Shown piece after piece: positions 44,274 through 53,408 of a stretch of 64,000 bases of DNA (position 1 is the stretch's first letter; each line of letters opens with the position of its first letter). Source of the DNA: Roseivivax isoporae LMG 25204 (GTDB lineage Bacteria; Pseudomonadota; Alphaproteobacteria; Rhodobacterales; Rhodobacteraceae); NCBI RefSeq assembly GCF_000521865.1, contig NZ_JAME01000012.1:59254-123253 (forward strand). Reading direction: 5' to 3'. Both the position numbers and the translations under genes were made by a program. The notes under the pieces were generated by a model. That model had not been told where the DNA came from. It saw only the letters and a list, made by a program, of their open reading frames with translations, and did no database searches.

Positions 44274-45329
44274 ATGACCTACACGACCTTCACGCTTGTC
44301 GCCGCGGCCGCCATCACGGCCGGCGCGGCGCAGGCGCAGCAAACGATCACCGTCAATATCGGTTCCTCGCACCCGGAACAGAACATCTGGGTCTACGCGA
44401 TGAAGAACACCTTTCAGCCGGAGGTGAACCGCATCCTCGAGGAGGCCGGCGGCGAATACGAAGTGAGCTGGAACGAGGCCTATGCCGGCACGCTCTACAA
44501 GTTCACCGACACCGCCGAGGCGGTCCAGGACGGCATCGTGGACATCGGCATGGTCGGCACGGTCTGGGAGGGCTCGACCATGCCGCTGCAGAACGTGACC
44601 TACTTCACGCCTTTCGCCACCGCCGACCACCGGATGCTGATCGAGATCTTCGACGACCTGAACGTGACCCAGGAGGACCTGGCGCAGAGCTGGGCCGACA
44701 TGAACATGGTCCCGCTCTCGTCGCTGATCACCGACAGCTACGACGTCTACGCGACGTTCCCGATCAGCACGCTCGGGGACCTGCAGAACCGTCGCCTGAA
44801 CGCGCCGGGCACTTCCGCGAACTGGCTTCAGGGCACCGGGGCCACGCCCGTCGACGGCGCACTGACCACCTACTACACCAACATCCAGACCGGCGTGACG
44901 GAAGGCACCCTGTCCTTCGCGTCGGGCATCCTGCCGACGCGGGTCTACGAGGTCGCGCCCGAACTCACGCGGGTCGGCATCGGCTCGATGTATTTCGGTT
45001 CCATCGCCGCGAACAAGGACTTCTTCGACGGCCTGCCCGCCCCCGTGCAGGAGGCCATGAAGGACGCCTCGGCGGCCACCTCCGTCGCCCACGGCGACTA
45101 CGTGGCCGAACTGGCCGAGCGCGCGATGACCGAGATGCAGGAGGCGGGCCTCACGGTCCACGAGCTGCCCGAGGCCGAAAAGACCGCCTGGGTCGAGGGC
45201 CTGCCCGACATCGTCCAGCCCTGGCTCGACCAGACCGGCGAGGCGGGCACGCGTGTCCTGTCCGCCTATTTCGACGCGCTGCGCGAGCGTGGCGCGGAGC
45301 CGCTGCGCGCCTGGGACGAGGGCCGCTGA
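44274..45329 (+). CDS. TRAP transporter substrate-binding protein (DctP family)
   Basis: The 351-residue periplasmic protein has a Sec signal (MTYTTFTLVAAAAITAGAA, cleavage near AQA-QQTI) and the DctP fold: VNIGSSHPEQNIWVY, DTAEAVQDGIVDIGMVG, LNAPGTSANWL. The conserved carboxylate-binding arginine of the family probably lies in LGDLQNRRLNAPG. GGGAGGAGA precedes the start. It feeds the DctQ/DctM membrane pair. Being downstream of a Mo-hydroxylase in one transcription direction, it probably imports that enzyme's substrate, likely an organic acid. Confidence 0.9.
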   Translation: MTYTTFTLVAAAAITAGAAQAQQTITVNIGSSHPEQNIWVYAMKNTFQPEVNRILEEAGGEYEVSWNEAYAGTLYKFTDTAEAVQDGIVDIGMVGTVWEGSTMPLQNVTYFTPFATADHRMLIEIFDDLNVTQEDLAQSWADMNMVPLSSLITDSYDVYATFPISTLGDLQNRRLNAPGTSANWLQGTGATPVDGALTTYYTNIQTGVTEGTLSFASGILPTRVYEVAPELTRVGIGSMYFGSIAANKDFFDGLPAPVQEAMKDASAATSVAHGDYVAELAERAMTEMQEAGLTVHELPEAEKTAWVEGLPDIVQPWLDQTGEAGTRVLSAYFDALRERGAEPLRAWDEGR

Positions 45330-45334
45330 GGCAC

Positions 45335-45401
45335 GCGGTCGCGCCCGCGCGCGACCGCCTTTGACTCGACCCGGGCCGCCGCGGTGACGCGGCGGCCCGG
45401 G
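45335..45401 (+). terminator. Two tandem hairpins between dctP- and dctQ-type genes
   Basis: The first stem is nine bp (45335-45343 with 45350-45358) followed by CTTT. The second is 14 bp and perfect (45370-45383 with 45388-45401, loop GTGA). They begin six bases after the binding-protein stop and would give differential expression of binding protein and membrane subunits. Confidence 0.65.
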
Positions 45402-45423
45402 CGCGATGGAAAGGTGAGGCCAG

Positions 45424-46002
45424 ATGAGTGACAGCGACACGGATCCCGTCGGGCGGAGGGCCACGCCCGAGGCCGTTCCCCCGTTCGCGACCGCGCCGGT
45501 GGGCGCCGTGCTCGGCGCCACCTGCGCCGTCCTGTCCTCGGTCGGGGTGGTCTGGATCGGGCTCCTCATGCTGCTGATCGTGGCCGACGTGATCGGCCGC
45601 AACTTCTTCGATGCGCCGATCACCGGCGTGGCCGAGATCGCCGGCCATTCGGTGGTGGCGATCGTCTTCCTGCAGACTGCCGCCGCCATCATGCAGGGCC
45701 GTCTCACCCGCGCGGATTTCCTGTTCCGCCGCATCGCCCGCGGCAGCGCCCGCGTCGCCGGCGCCATCGAATCGCTCTTCTGCCTCGCGGGCGCTGCAGT
45801 CTTCGCGCTGATCGCCTACGCCTCCTGGCCCAAGATGATCGACGCCTGGATGACGGGCGAATTCTTCGGCGTGCAGGGCGTGTTCACCATCCCGACCTTC
45901 CCCTTCCGGCTGATCATCGTGATCGGCGCCCTGCTCGCGACGGCCGCGGCGCTCTACCGCGCCGTGAACCGCACCCCCCTGCCTCACGGTGACGCCGCAT
46001 GA
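45424..46002 (+). CDS. TRAP transporter small permease (DctQ family)
   Basis: The 192-residue membrane protein has four hydrophobic helices (about 38-62, 75-95, 115-135 and 155-178) with the DctQ signature DVIGRNFFDAPITGVAEIAG. It is the small TRAP membrane subunit. Its last codons overlap the dctM-type start by four bases (ATGA). Confidence 0.92.
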   Translation: MSDSDTDPVGRRATPEAVPPFATAPVGAVLGATCAVLSSVGVVWIGLLMLLIVADVIGRNFFDAPITGVAEIAGHSVVAIVFLQTAAAIMQGRLTRADFLFRRIARGSARVAGAIESLFCLAGAAVFALIAYASWPKMIDAWMTGEFFGVQGVFTIPTFPFRLIIVIGALLATAAALYRAVNRTPLPHGDAA

Positions 46003-47324
46003 CCTCCCTCGCCATCGGCTTCCTGCTCATCGGCCTGCTCGTCGTGCTGGTCATCCTCGGAATGCAGATCGCCTACGCGCTCTTCGGCGTGGCCTTCCTC
46101 GGCATCTGGCTCATCCGCGACAATTTCGAGCTGTCGCTGCGGATGCTGGAACTGACCGCCTATAGCGGCATCTCCGACTACCTCTTCGCGACGATCCCGC
46201 TCTTCGTGCTGATGGGGCTCCTCGTGAGCGTCTCGAATGTCGGGCGCGACACGTTCGAGGTGGCGGAGGCGCTGCTGCACCGCGTGCTCTGCGGTCTCGG
46301 CGTCGCCACCGTCGCCGCGAACACGATCTTCGCCGCCGTCACCGGCGTTTCCATCGCCTCGGCCGCGGTCTTCACCCGCGTCGCGGTGCCCGAGATGGAG
46401 CGCCACGGCTACCGCGCATCCTTTGCCAGCGGCACGGTCGCGGGATCCTCGGTACTCGGGATGCTGATCCCGCCGTCGCTGCTGCTCATCATCTACGGCG
46501 TCCTGGCCGAGGTCTCGATCGGGGGCATGTTCCTGGCGGGCATCATCCCGGGGCTCCTGCTTGCGGGCGGATTCATCGTCATGCTGATGGTGCTGTCCGT
46601 GCTCGCGCCGCGCCTCGTGTTCACGGATCCGGACGCCGCCCGCGACCGGCGCCGCGAAACCGGCCTGCAGATGCCGCTCTCGGTCATCGCGGCGAAGATG
46701 ACGCCCATCGTCCTGCTGGTGATCCTCGTCCTCGGCGGTCTCTATTCCGGCTTCTTCACCCCCACCGAGGCCGGCGGCATCGGCGCGTTCGGGGCCTTCG
46801 TGCTCGCGCTGGCGCGCCGCAGCCTCGACCGTCACCGGCTGTGGCAGGTGATGAAGCAGACCGGCGTGATCTCGGTCTCGATCCTGCTTCTGCTCGTCGC
46901 CGCGAGTTATTACAGCCGCATGCTCTCGATCGCGGGGTTGCCCAACGCCATCTCGGGGCTTGTCACCGAGTCCGGGTTCGGGCCGGTCGGCTTCGTGCTG
47001 TTCTATGCCGGGATCGTGCTGCTCATGGGCATGATCCTCGATTCGACGTCGATCCTGCTCATCATGGTGCCCATCGCCGCGCCCATCGCCGCGGGCCTCG
47101 GGATCGACCTCAGCCAGTTCGGGATCATCACGGTGATCGCGGTCGAGATCGGCCTGCTCACACCGCCCTTCGGGATATCGGTCTTCACGGTACACAACAC
47201 GTTGAATGACCCGAACACCACGGTCGAACAGATCTTCCTTGCCACGCTGCCTTTCATCGCAGTGATGCTCGCGGTGCTCCTGATCGTCGTCTGGATTCCC
47301 GCGGTCTCGACCGCCTTTCTCTGA
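45999..47324 (+). CDS. TRAP transporter large permease (DctM family)
   Basis: The 441-residue membrane protein has about twelve helices with DctM features: ATIPLFVLMGLLVSVSNVG, AVTGVSIASAAVFTR, GMLIPPSLLLIIYGVL, ILPFL-like core and TPPFGISVFTVHN near the C-terminus. It catalyses cation-coupled uptake of the ligand handed over by the DctP-like protein. It is the last gene of the hydroxylase/TRAP operon and converges on a TetR gene over a shared hairpin. Confidence 0.94.
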   Translation: MTSLAIGFLLIGLLVVLVILGMQIAYALFGVAFLGIWLIRDNFELSLRMLELTAYSGISDYLFATIPLFVLMGLLVSVSNVGRDTFEVAEALLHRVLCGLGVATVAANTIFAAVTGVSIASAAVFTRVAVPEMERHGYRASFASGTVAGSSVLGMLIPPSLLLIIYGVLAEVSIGGMFLAGIIPGLLLAGGFIVMLMVLSVLAPRLVFTDPDAARDRRRETGLQMPLSVIAAKMTPIVLLVILVLGGLYSGFFTPTEAGGIGAFGAFVLALARRSLDRHRLWQVMKQTGVISVSILLLLVAASYYSRMLSIAGLPNAISGLVTESGFGPVGFVLFYAGIVLLMGMILDSTSILLIMVPIAAPIAAGLGIDLSQFGIITVIAVEIGLLTPPFGISVFTVHNTLNDPNTTVEQIFLATLPFIAVMLAVLLIVVWIPAVSTAFL

Positions 47325-47372
47325 CCCCCTCGACCGCCCGACGCGGAAGGAGTGCGACCGGCAACGGCGCGC

Positions 47373-47397
47373 AGGACGCGTCGGCGCCGCGCGTCCT
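47373..47397. terminator. Hairpin between convergent dctM- and tetR-type genes
   Basis: An eight-bp stem AGGACGCG (47373-47380) with CGCGTCCT (47390-47397) and a nine-base loop overlaps the last base of the tetR-type stop codon and lies 48 bases after the dctM-type stop. It could serve both directions. Confidence 0.5.
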
Positions 47398-47933
47398 CAG
47401 GAGGTCAGGCGCGCCAGGACCGCCTCCACATCGTCGAGGAATGCGGTCCACTCGCCGTCCTCGTCGATCCCGTTCATGTGCATGAGAAAGAGCCCCTCGA
47501 CCGCCAGGAAGGCCACGCGCGCCGCCTGCGCCGAAGCCGAGCTGCCGCCGAGCCGATCGAAGATGCCGCGATACCACTCCCGCGTCTCCCGCCGGTTGGC
47601 CGGGTTCTCAAGATAGCTGACCATCAGCCCTGCCATCTTGGCTTTCATAGCCGGCTGCGAGGCCCGCGTCGCCGCGATGTAACGCCTGACATAGGCCACG
47701 GGATCGTCACCCGCCGGATCGCCCAGCATGGCATCGAACTGGCCGGTCCAGCGGTCGACCAGGCCGCGCACGAGGTCGTCCTTGCTGGCGAAGGAGTACT
47801 GCACCCCGCCCTTCGACACCCCGGCAGCCTCCGCGAGCGCCCCGATCGTCAGGGCCGCGCCCCCGCCTGTGCGCACGATGTCCTCGGCGACATCCAGAAG
47901 GGCCTCGCGCGAAATCGTCGGCTTTCTTCCCAT
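47397..47933 (-). CDS. TetR-family regulator of MFS exporter
   Basis: The 178-residue repressor-type protein begins MGRKPTISREALLDVAEDIV and has a TetR helix-turn-helix (LTIGALAEAAGVSKGGVQYS, then FASKDDLVRGL). I start at 47933, where GGGAGA precedes the ATG; in-frame ATGs upstream (47954 and earlier) would add a few residues and run into the operator. It is divergent from a DHA2-type exporter gene with an 85-base gap that holds a CATACGTATG palindrome, the classic arrangement of a drug-responsive repressor. Confidence 0.85.
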   Translation of the reverse strand: MGRKPTISREALLDVAEDIVRTGGGAALTIGALAEAAGVSKGGVQYSFASKDDLVRGLVDRWTGQFDAMLGDPAGDDPVAYVRRYIAATRASQPAMKAKMAGLMVSYLENPANRRETREWYRGIFDRLGGSSASAQAARVAFLAVEGLFLMHMNGIDEDGEWTAFLDDVEAVLARLTS

Positions 47934-47969
47934 GGGGTCTCCCGGTCCGGTCATCCGGATGTTGAAATC

Positions 47970-47979
47970 CATACGTATG
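47970..47979. promoter_or_regulatory. TetR-type operator
   Basis: A perfect ten-base palindrome CATACGTATG in an AT-rich patch between the divergent tetR-type and MFS genes. Flanking ATCCGGAT (47954-47961) and ATCCGGA (47987-47993) extend the symmetry. This is a typical site for a TetR repressor of an efflux gene. Confidence 0.6.
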
Positions 47980-48018
47980 TATTTATATCCGGACCTGCAA
48001 CGAGACCCAAGGTGAAAC

Positions 48019-49566
48019 ATGTCCGCCCGTCCACCCGATCCGAAGCGCTGGCTGGTGCTGCTGGCGGTGATGCTCGCGTTCCTGCCGGTCGTGCTGGACA
48101 TGACGATCCTGCACGTGGCGGTGCCGACGCTCACCCAGGCGCTCGCGGCATCGAACACGCAGGTGCTGTGGATCATCGACATCTATCCGCTGCTCATGGC
48201 CGGCCTTCTGGTACCGATGGGCACCCTCGCCGACAGGGTCGGCAACCGGCGCATCCTTCTGACCGGGCTGGCGGTCTTCGGCATCGCCTCGGCGCTCGCG
48301 GGGCTTGCGCCGACCGCGCCCCTGCTGATCGTTGCACGGATGCTGCTGGCGCTCGGCGGCGCGATGATCCTGCCCTGCGTGCTGGGCATCATCCGCCGCA
48401 GCTTCGAGGACGAGGCCGAGCGCGGACTGGCGCTCGGGCTCTGGGGCACCGTCGGCGCGGCGGGTGCGGCCGTGGGACCGCTGATCGGCGGCGCGCTCCT
48501 CGCGCATTTCTGGTGGGGGTCGGTCTTCCTGATCAACGTCCCGGTGATGCTGGTCGTGCTGCCCGCCTGCTGGCTCCTGCTGCCCCGGAAAGAGGAGATC
48601 ACGCACGGGCATTGGCCCATCGGGCAGGCGGTGCTGCTGATCCTCGGCATGATCTCCGCGGTCTACGCGATCAAGGCCGGCTTCGCCGCGAAGCAGTCGC
48701 CGGCCGTCGTCGTGCTGGTCCTGACCATCGGCGTGGGCCTCCTGTCGCTCTTTGTCCGCCTGCAGCTGCGCAGTCCCGCGCCGATGCTCAACCTCGCGCT
48801 GTTCGCGCGCCCCGCGATCGTCGCGGGGATCGTCATGGCCATCGTGGCGAGCGGATCGCTGGCCGGGGTCGAGCTGACGCTGGCGCAGGAACTGCAATAC
48901 GTGCTGGGCAAGACGCCCCTCGAGGCCGGGATCTTCATGATCCCGATCATGGCCGCGGCCGCCCTTGGCGGACCGGTAGCGGGCTGGCTCTCCACCCGCT
49001 TCGGACTGAGGCCGGTGGCCTGCCTGTCGCTCGCCATCTCGGCGGCTGCGCTGGCCGGGCTTGCCGTGACGGAGTTCCACGATCCGGGCCCGATCGTGCC
49101 GGTGCTCCTCGCGGTCCTCGGGCTTGCCCTCAGCATCGGGCTCACCGCCTCGTCCATCGCCATCATGGGCGCAGCGGATCCGAGCGAAGCGGGCGCCGCG
49201 GGCTCGCTCGAGGCGACGGGATACGAGCTTGGCACGGGGCTCGGCATCACCCTCTTCGGCGTCTTCATGTCGGTGGTGTTCGGTCACCATCTCGTCCCGC
49301 CCGAAGGGCTGTCGGACGGTCTGGCCGAGCAGGCGTCGCGCTCGATCGGGGACGTCTACGTCGTAGGCCGGAACCTCGCGGCCGACCAGGGGGCAGCAGT
49401 GATCGCTGCCGGCAAGGCGGCGTTCTCTGTGACCCACTCGGTGCTGCTGACCACCGCCGCCGTCATGATGGGCCTGCTGACGGTCCTGGTCTACGTTCTG
49501 CTCGCTCCGGCCCGTGGCGTCACCGCCGGTGGCCACGCGGCCGGCCGCGTGAAGCGGGCCGGCTGA
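48019..49566 (+). CDS. MFS multidrug exporter (DHA2 / SmvA-QacA type)
   Basis: The 515-residue protein has about fourteen hydrophobic helices and DHA2 motifs: motif D1-like FLPVVLDMTILHVAVPTL, LWIIDIYPLLMAGLL, motif A GTLADRVGNRRIL and motif C region GLWGTVGAAGAAVGPLIGG. The W-I-[IV]-[DT]-[IV]-Y and R[KR]-F segments resemble SmvA/LfrA exporters of cationic biocides and dyes, driven by the proton gradient. The divergent TetR gene is its likely regulator. Confidence 0.88.
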   Translation: MSARPPDPKRWLVLLAVMLAFLPVVLDMTILHVAVPTLTQALAASNTQVLWIIDIYPLLMAGLLVPMGTLADRVGNRRILLTGLAVFGIASALAGLAPTAPLLIVARMLLALGGAMILPCVLGIIRRSFEDEAERGLALGLWGTVGAAGAAVGPLIGGALLAHFWWGSVFLINVPVMLVVLPACWLLLPRKEEITHGHWPIGQAVLLILGMISAVYAIKAGFAAKQSPAVVVLVLTIGVGLLSLFVRLQLRSPAPMLNLALFARPAIVAGIVMAIVASGSLAGVELTLAQELQYVLGKTPLEAGIFMIPIMAAAALGGPVAGWLSTRFGLRPVACLSLAISAAALAGLAVTEFHDPGPIVPVLLAVLGLALSIGLTASSIAIMGAADPSEAGAAGSLEATGYELGTGLGITLFGVFMSVVFGHHLVPPEGLSDGLAEQASRSIGDVYVVGRNLAADQGAAVIAAGKAAFSVTHSVLLTTAAVMMGLLTVLVYVLLAPARGVTAGGHAAGRVKRAG

Positions 49567-49642
49567 AGGGATCGGGCGACGCGCACCATCCGCCATGAGC
49601 CGACGGGAGGACACATCCCCGGACCAGGGACGTGCCCCGCGC

Positions 49643-49680
49643 GCCCCGGGCGGCCCGCGCCATGGCGGATCGCCCGGGGC
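49643..49680. terminator. Hairpin between convergent MFS and aldolase genes
   Basis: A ten-bp stem GCCCCGGGCG (49643-49652) with CGCCCGGGGC (49671-49680) and an 18-base loop, seven bases from the aldolase stop on the minus strand. No U-tract. Confidence 0.45.
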
Positions 49681-49686
49681 GGGCTG

Positions 49687-50589
49687 TCAGGCCGAGGCCG
49701 CGTAGATCTTGTCGATGTTCGAACCCAGAGCGGTGTTGAACTCGGCGTCCGATTGCTGCTTCGACAGGCCCTCGGTCAGCGCGCGGCTGAACGAGGCGAT
49801 CATCTTGCCGTTGCGGGCGAGGCGCGCGCAGGCGTCGTCTGTGGAATAGCCGCCCGACAGCGCCACCACGCGCAGGACGCGCGGATGATCGGCGAGCGGA
49901 TCGTAGAGGTTGTCGACGCTCGGGATCGTGAGCTTCAGCATCACGGTCTCGTCCTCGGGAAGCGCGTCGAGATGCTCGAGGATCACGTCACGCAGCATCT
50001 CCTCCGCCTCGCCCTTGGTGGCGGAATGGATGTCGACCTCGGGCTCGATGATCGGCACGAGACCGGCGTTCGTCACCGTCTTGGCCACTTCGAATTGCTG
50101 CGCGACGATGGCGCGGACGCCCTCCGCATTGGCCTCGTGGATGACCGAGCGTTCCTTGGTGCCGAAGACGCCGAAACCCGCGGCCTCCTCGAGCAGCGCC
50201 TCGAGCCCCGGAATGGGCTTCATCAGCTGGACGCCGTTCACCTTGTCCTCGAGCCCCTTGTCGATCTTGAGGAAGGGCACGATGCCGCGGTCCTGCCAGA
50301 GCAGTTCGGCCACGGGCTTGCCCTCGATCGTGCCGCGCATGGTGCGCTCGAAGAGGATCGCGCCCAGCACCTTCTCGCTGGTGAAGACCGGCGCGGTCAC
50401 GATGCGCGCGCGCATGGCGTGTATCTCGGCGAACATGGCCTCCTCGCCGTCATATTCGCTCTCTTCGACACCGTAGAGGCGCAGCGCCTTGGGGGTCGAC
50501 CCCCCGGACTGGTCGAGGGCGGCGATGAAGCCCGCGCCGGTTTCCATGCGGCGGGCCATCTCGGCGAATGCGGCGGTATCCTTGGCCAT
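49687..50589 (-). CDS. Class I fructose-bisphosphate aldolase
   Basis: The 300-residue enzyme is the bacterial class I (Schiff-base, metal-free) aldolase as in Staphylococcus: GAGFIAALDQSGGSTPKAL at the N-terminus, KIDKGLEDKVNGVQLMKP, PIIEPEVDIHS and the lysine-bearing VMLKLTIPS. It splits fructose 1,6-bisphosphate to dihydroxyacetone phosphate and glyceraldehyde 3-phosphate, or the reverse. It stands as a single gene between an exporter and a P450 gene. Confidence 0.93.
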   Translation of the reverse strand: MAKDTAAFAEMARRMETGAGFIAALDQSGGSTPKALRLYGVEESEYDGEEAMFAEIHAMRARIVTAPVFTSEKVLGAILFERTMRGTIEGKPVAELLWQDRGIVPFLKIDKGLEDKVNGVQLMKPIPGLEALLEEAAGFGVFGTKERSVIHEANAEGVRAIVAQQFEVAKTVTNAGLVPIIEPEVDIHSATKGEAEEMLRDVILEHLDALPEDETVMLKLTIPSVDNLYDPLADHPRVLRVVALSGGYSTDDACARLARNGKMIASFSRALTEGLSKQQSDAEFNTALGSNIDKIYAASA

Positions 50590-50701
50590 GACTGCGCTCC
50601 CTTCCCGGCAGATTTCCTGTGCGCCAAAGCTCTAGTCGAGAGCGCGGAGCGAAGATAGATCGCTGCCCGAGGTTTATCGCTAACGGCATGCGCCGTTTCC
50701 G

Positions 50702-52081
50702 CTAACGGCGGGAGAGCTCCAGCCAGATGCCGTCCCGCGCCCGAACCGTCAGGTGCGCGACCGGATGCGGCACACGCCCGGCGACCGGCGCCACCCGCAG
50801 GTCGCGCAGGATCAGCGCGAGGAGAAGCGGTCCCTCGACCATGGCGAATCCGGCGCCCGGGCAGACCCGCGCCCCGGCCGAGAACGGGATGAAGGCGTCG
50901 CGCGCGCAGGCGCGGCCCGCCTCGGTGCCCCAGCGCCCGGGGTCGAAGCCGTCGGGGTCGTGCCAGAGACGTTCGTGCCGGTGCAGGTGCCAGGGGCTCA
51001 GCACCACCTGCGCGCCGCACGGCAGGTCGCGGTCGCGGAACCTTTCGGGGCGCGTCGTCTCGCGCACCATCATGGGCACCGGCGGGTAGAGGCGCAGCGC
51101 CTCGCGGAACACGTCGCGCGCCACCTTGAGCCGCGACATGTCCGTCGCCGCGCCGGTCAGGTCCTGCGCCTCGGCCGCCACGCGGCCCTGCCAGTCGGGC
51201 CGCGTGGCCAGCAGGTAGAGCGCCCAGGCCAGCGCCGAGGCCGAGGTCTCGTGCCCGGCGAGGAAGAAGATCGCCACCTGGTCCACCATCTCGGCGGTCG
51301 AGAACGTCTCGCCGGTCTCGGGATCAGCCGTGGTCATGATCTTGGTGGCGAGGTCGTCGGGCGCTGTGCCCGCCGCGATCTCGGCCCGCCGACGTTCGGT
51401 CAGGTCGGTGATGAGCGCGCGGATCCGCCGGGCCGCCGCGCGCGTGTCGCGGCGGAAGAAGCGCGGGAAGATCCGCGGCAGACGGACGAAGGCCGCGATG
51501 TTCAGGATCGGCTGGCTGCGCTGGTAGGCGCGGAACTCGCGAAAGACGGCCTGCGCGAGACTGTCCTCGATCGGCAGCGAAAAGAGCGTGCGGAAGATCA
51601 CGTCGGCGGCGGCGTGGCTCGTCTCGGCCTCGATCTCGACCGCGCGGCCGGCCCGGGCGCCGAGCCGCGCGGCGGCTGCGGTGCCCGCGGCCCACATGGG
51701 CGCCCAGGTGTCGCGCAGCCGCCCGCCCTCGAAGGCCGGGTCGATGATGCGGCGCTGACGCTCCCACGTCGCGCCGTTGGTCAGGAACACGCTGTCCCCG
51801 AGAAGCGGCCGCAGGCCTTCACCGATCCGGTTGGATTTCGGGAAATCCGCCGGGCGCTCCCGCAGGACGGTGCGCACGAGGTCGGGCTGGTTCACGAGGA
51901 ACGAGCGGAAGAACGGCGTGCGGAACTCGGCCATCCAGGCGCGGTAGAGCCGCGCAGGCTGTGCCGACAGGATGTCCTGCCGGAAGAGCCGGGCATAGCG
52001 CCAGAGCGACACGCGGTCCGCCCGCGCCACGGGCTTGGGCGGCGTCGGGGCCGCGAGCGTCTCGGGGACGGGCGCGGTCAT
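50702..52081 (-). CDS. Cytochrome P450
   Basis: The 459-residue soluble P450 has an I-helix motif AGHETSAS (275-282), the K-helix E327-A-L-R330, a PERF-like RPERF (344-348) and the haem loop FSAGARVCPGAG with axial thiolate C407. It lacks an N-terminal anchor, as in bacterial class I enzymes that use ferredoxin and ferredoxin reductase; neither partner gene is nearby. The substrate is unknown. Its ATG overlaps the stop of the upstream hydrolase gene by four bases, so the two proteins are made together. Confidence 0.94.
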   Translation of the reverse strand: MTAPVPETLAAPTPPKPVARADRVSLWRYARLFRQDILSAQPARLYRAWMAEFRTPFFRSFLVNQPDLVRTVLRERPADFPKSNRIGEGLRPLLGDSVFLTNGATWERQRRIIDPAFEGGRLRDTWAPMWAAGTAAAARLGARAGRAVEIEAETSHAAADVIFRTLFSLPIEDSLAQAVFREFRAYQRSQPILNIAAFVRLPRIFPRFFRRDTRAAARRIRALITDLTERRRAEIAAGTAPDDLATKIMTTADPETGETFSTAEMVDQVAIFFLAGHETSASALAWALYLLATRPDWQGRVAAEAQDLTGAATDMSRLKVARDVFREALRLYPPVPMMVRETTRPERFRDRDLPCGAQVVLSPWHLHRHERLWHDPDGFDPGRWGTEAGRACARDAFIPFSAGARVCPGAGFAMVEGPLLLALILRDLRVAPVAGRVPHPVAHLTVRARDGIWLELSRR

Positions 52082-53310
52082 GCCGCCATCGAGGTGTATT
52101 TCGACACCGCGACGTCGATCCGGCTGGCCGAGGGCGGCCGGCCGTCATACCGCGCGGCGAGCGACAGGGGCCCCGCGGTGATGCGGAAATAATCGTAGTC
52201 GCGCGGCGCGTCGAAGGCGCAGAGATACTGGAAGTGCAGCCGGAAGAACCGCCAGCGCAGCGCGCGCCAGCGTTCCGGAGAGAGCGTCCGCGTGAACTGC
52301 GCGGAAAACACGAGCGGCCACTTCTTGTCCGGCGGTGCGACTCCCGACACCGCGACCGGGTCGCAGAGCGCGAAGGCGCAGCCGTCGCCCGGCGCGGTCA
52401 CGTCCACCCAGGTCAGCTCGTCCCGGCGGCTGAGCTCGTGCAGGTCGGCGCGCAGGCGGTCGGCGCGCGGCAGGAACGACACCATGGGCACCACCTGCCC
52501 CAGCGACAGGAACGCGAGCCGCGGCCCGGACGCCGGCACGCGCCCCTGCCGGACCAGGTCGGCCAGGATCGAGACGCCCAGATGCGCGCCCGAGGAATGG
52601 CCGACCACCAGGACCTCGTCGGCGTCGGTCCCGAGCGCCGCGGCGATCACGTCGCCGAACGCGGCCATGCGCGCCTCGAGCGGCGGCGGACTGGCCCCTT
52701 TCCAGCGCGCGGAATAGGCGTAGTCGTGCATGAGGTAGTAGGCGAGGAACCTGCCGTCGCGGCGCTTGAACCACCGCAGGACCCCGATCGCCGCCGCGAT
52801 CCCGGCCGCGGCCCCGAGGACCCCGCCGAGCGGCCCGGGCAGGACGGCGAGCACCGCGGCGAGACCCGCCCAGAGCGCCACGCCGGTTCCCGTGGCCAGC
52901 GCCAGCTGCAGCAGCAGCATGCCCACCGGGTAAAGCGCCGCGATCACCGGTCCCTTGCGCAGCCTCATGAGCCGACGCAGCGCGCCCGAGGCGATGTAGG
53001 TCCAGGCCGTGCGCACGAGCTGGCCGTAGGTCGCGGGGATCGAGTTAGACATGCTGTCGCGCACGATGTCGGACCAGACCAGGACCTCCACGTCGGCCGC
53101 GCTGTCGCAGCCGTCCATGCGCGCGGTCACGTGCCAGCCATAGGGCCCCTTTGTGGTCCTCGGCTTCAGCGCGATCTCGTAGCCCGAGATCCGCGCCTGC
53201 GCGCTGCCCTCGGTGCGGTAGAGCTCGCGGTAGCGGCGGGGATGGATGGGGTCGTAGCCCGGGATGTAGAACACCCTGCGCCGCCTCACGTCCTGGCGCG
53301 TCTCGACCAT
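52078..53310 (-). CDS. Alpha/beta hydrolase with membrane segment, paired with P450
   Basis: I start the 410-residue protein at ATG 53310; a GTG at 53337 would add nine residues. It begins with RRRRVFYIPGYDPIHPRRYR, an oxyanion-type start of an alpha/beta hydrolase. A hydrophobic double segment follows (about 124-180), then the nucleophile elbow VGHSSGAHLG with Ser near 239 and a downstream LSRRDELTWVDV region. This puts two probable transmembrane helices inside the hydrolase fold, so it may sit at the inner membrane and act on lipids or acylated compounds. Close relatives beside P450 genes are known to me only by recollection. The substrate is unknown. Confidence 0.65.
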   Translation of the reverse strand: MVETRQDVRRRRVFYIPGYDPIHPRRYRELYRTEGSAQARISGYEIALKPRTTKGPYGWHVTARMDGCDSAADVEVLVWSDIVRDSMSNSIPATYGQLVRTAWTYIASGALRRLMRLRKGPVIAALYPVGMLLLQLALATGTGVALWAGLAAVLAVLPGPLGGVLGAAAGIAAAIGVLRWFKRRDGRFLAYYLMHDYAYSARWKGASPPPLEARMAAFGDVIAAALGTDADEVLVVGHSSGAHLGVSILADLVRQGRVPASGPRLAFLSLGQVVPMVSFLPRADRLRADLHELSRRDELTWVDVTAPGDGCAFALCDPVAVSGVAPPDKKWPLVFSAQFTRTLSPERWRALRWRFFRLHFQYLCAFDAPRDYDYFRITAGPLSLAARYDGRPPSASRIDVAVSKYTSMAA

Positions 53311-53408
53311 ACCCGTCACCCCGGCTGCACTCGCCACCTTGACCGAACCGTATCAGGATACACGCCGTTTCCGGCAGGTTTAAGGCGAAACTGCGGGGTG
53401 CGCCCGGC

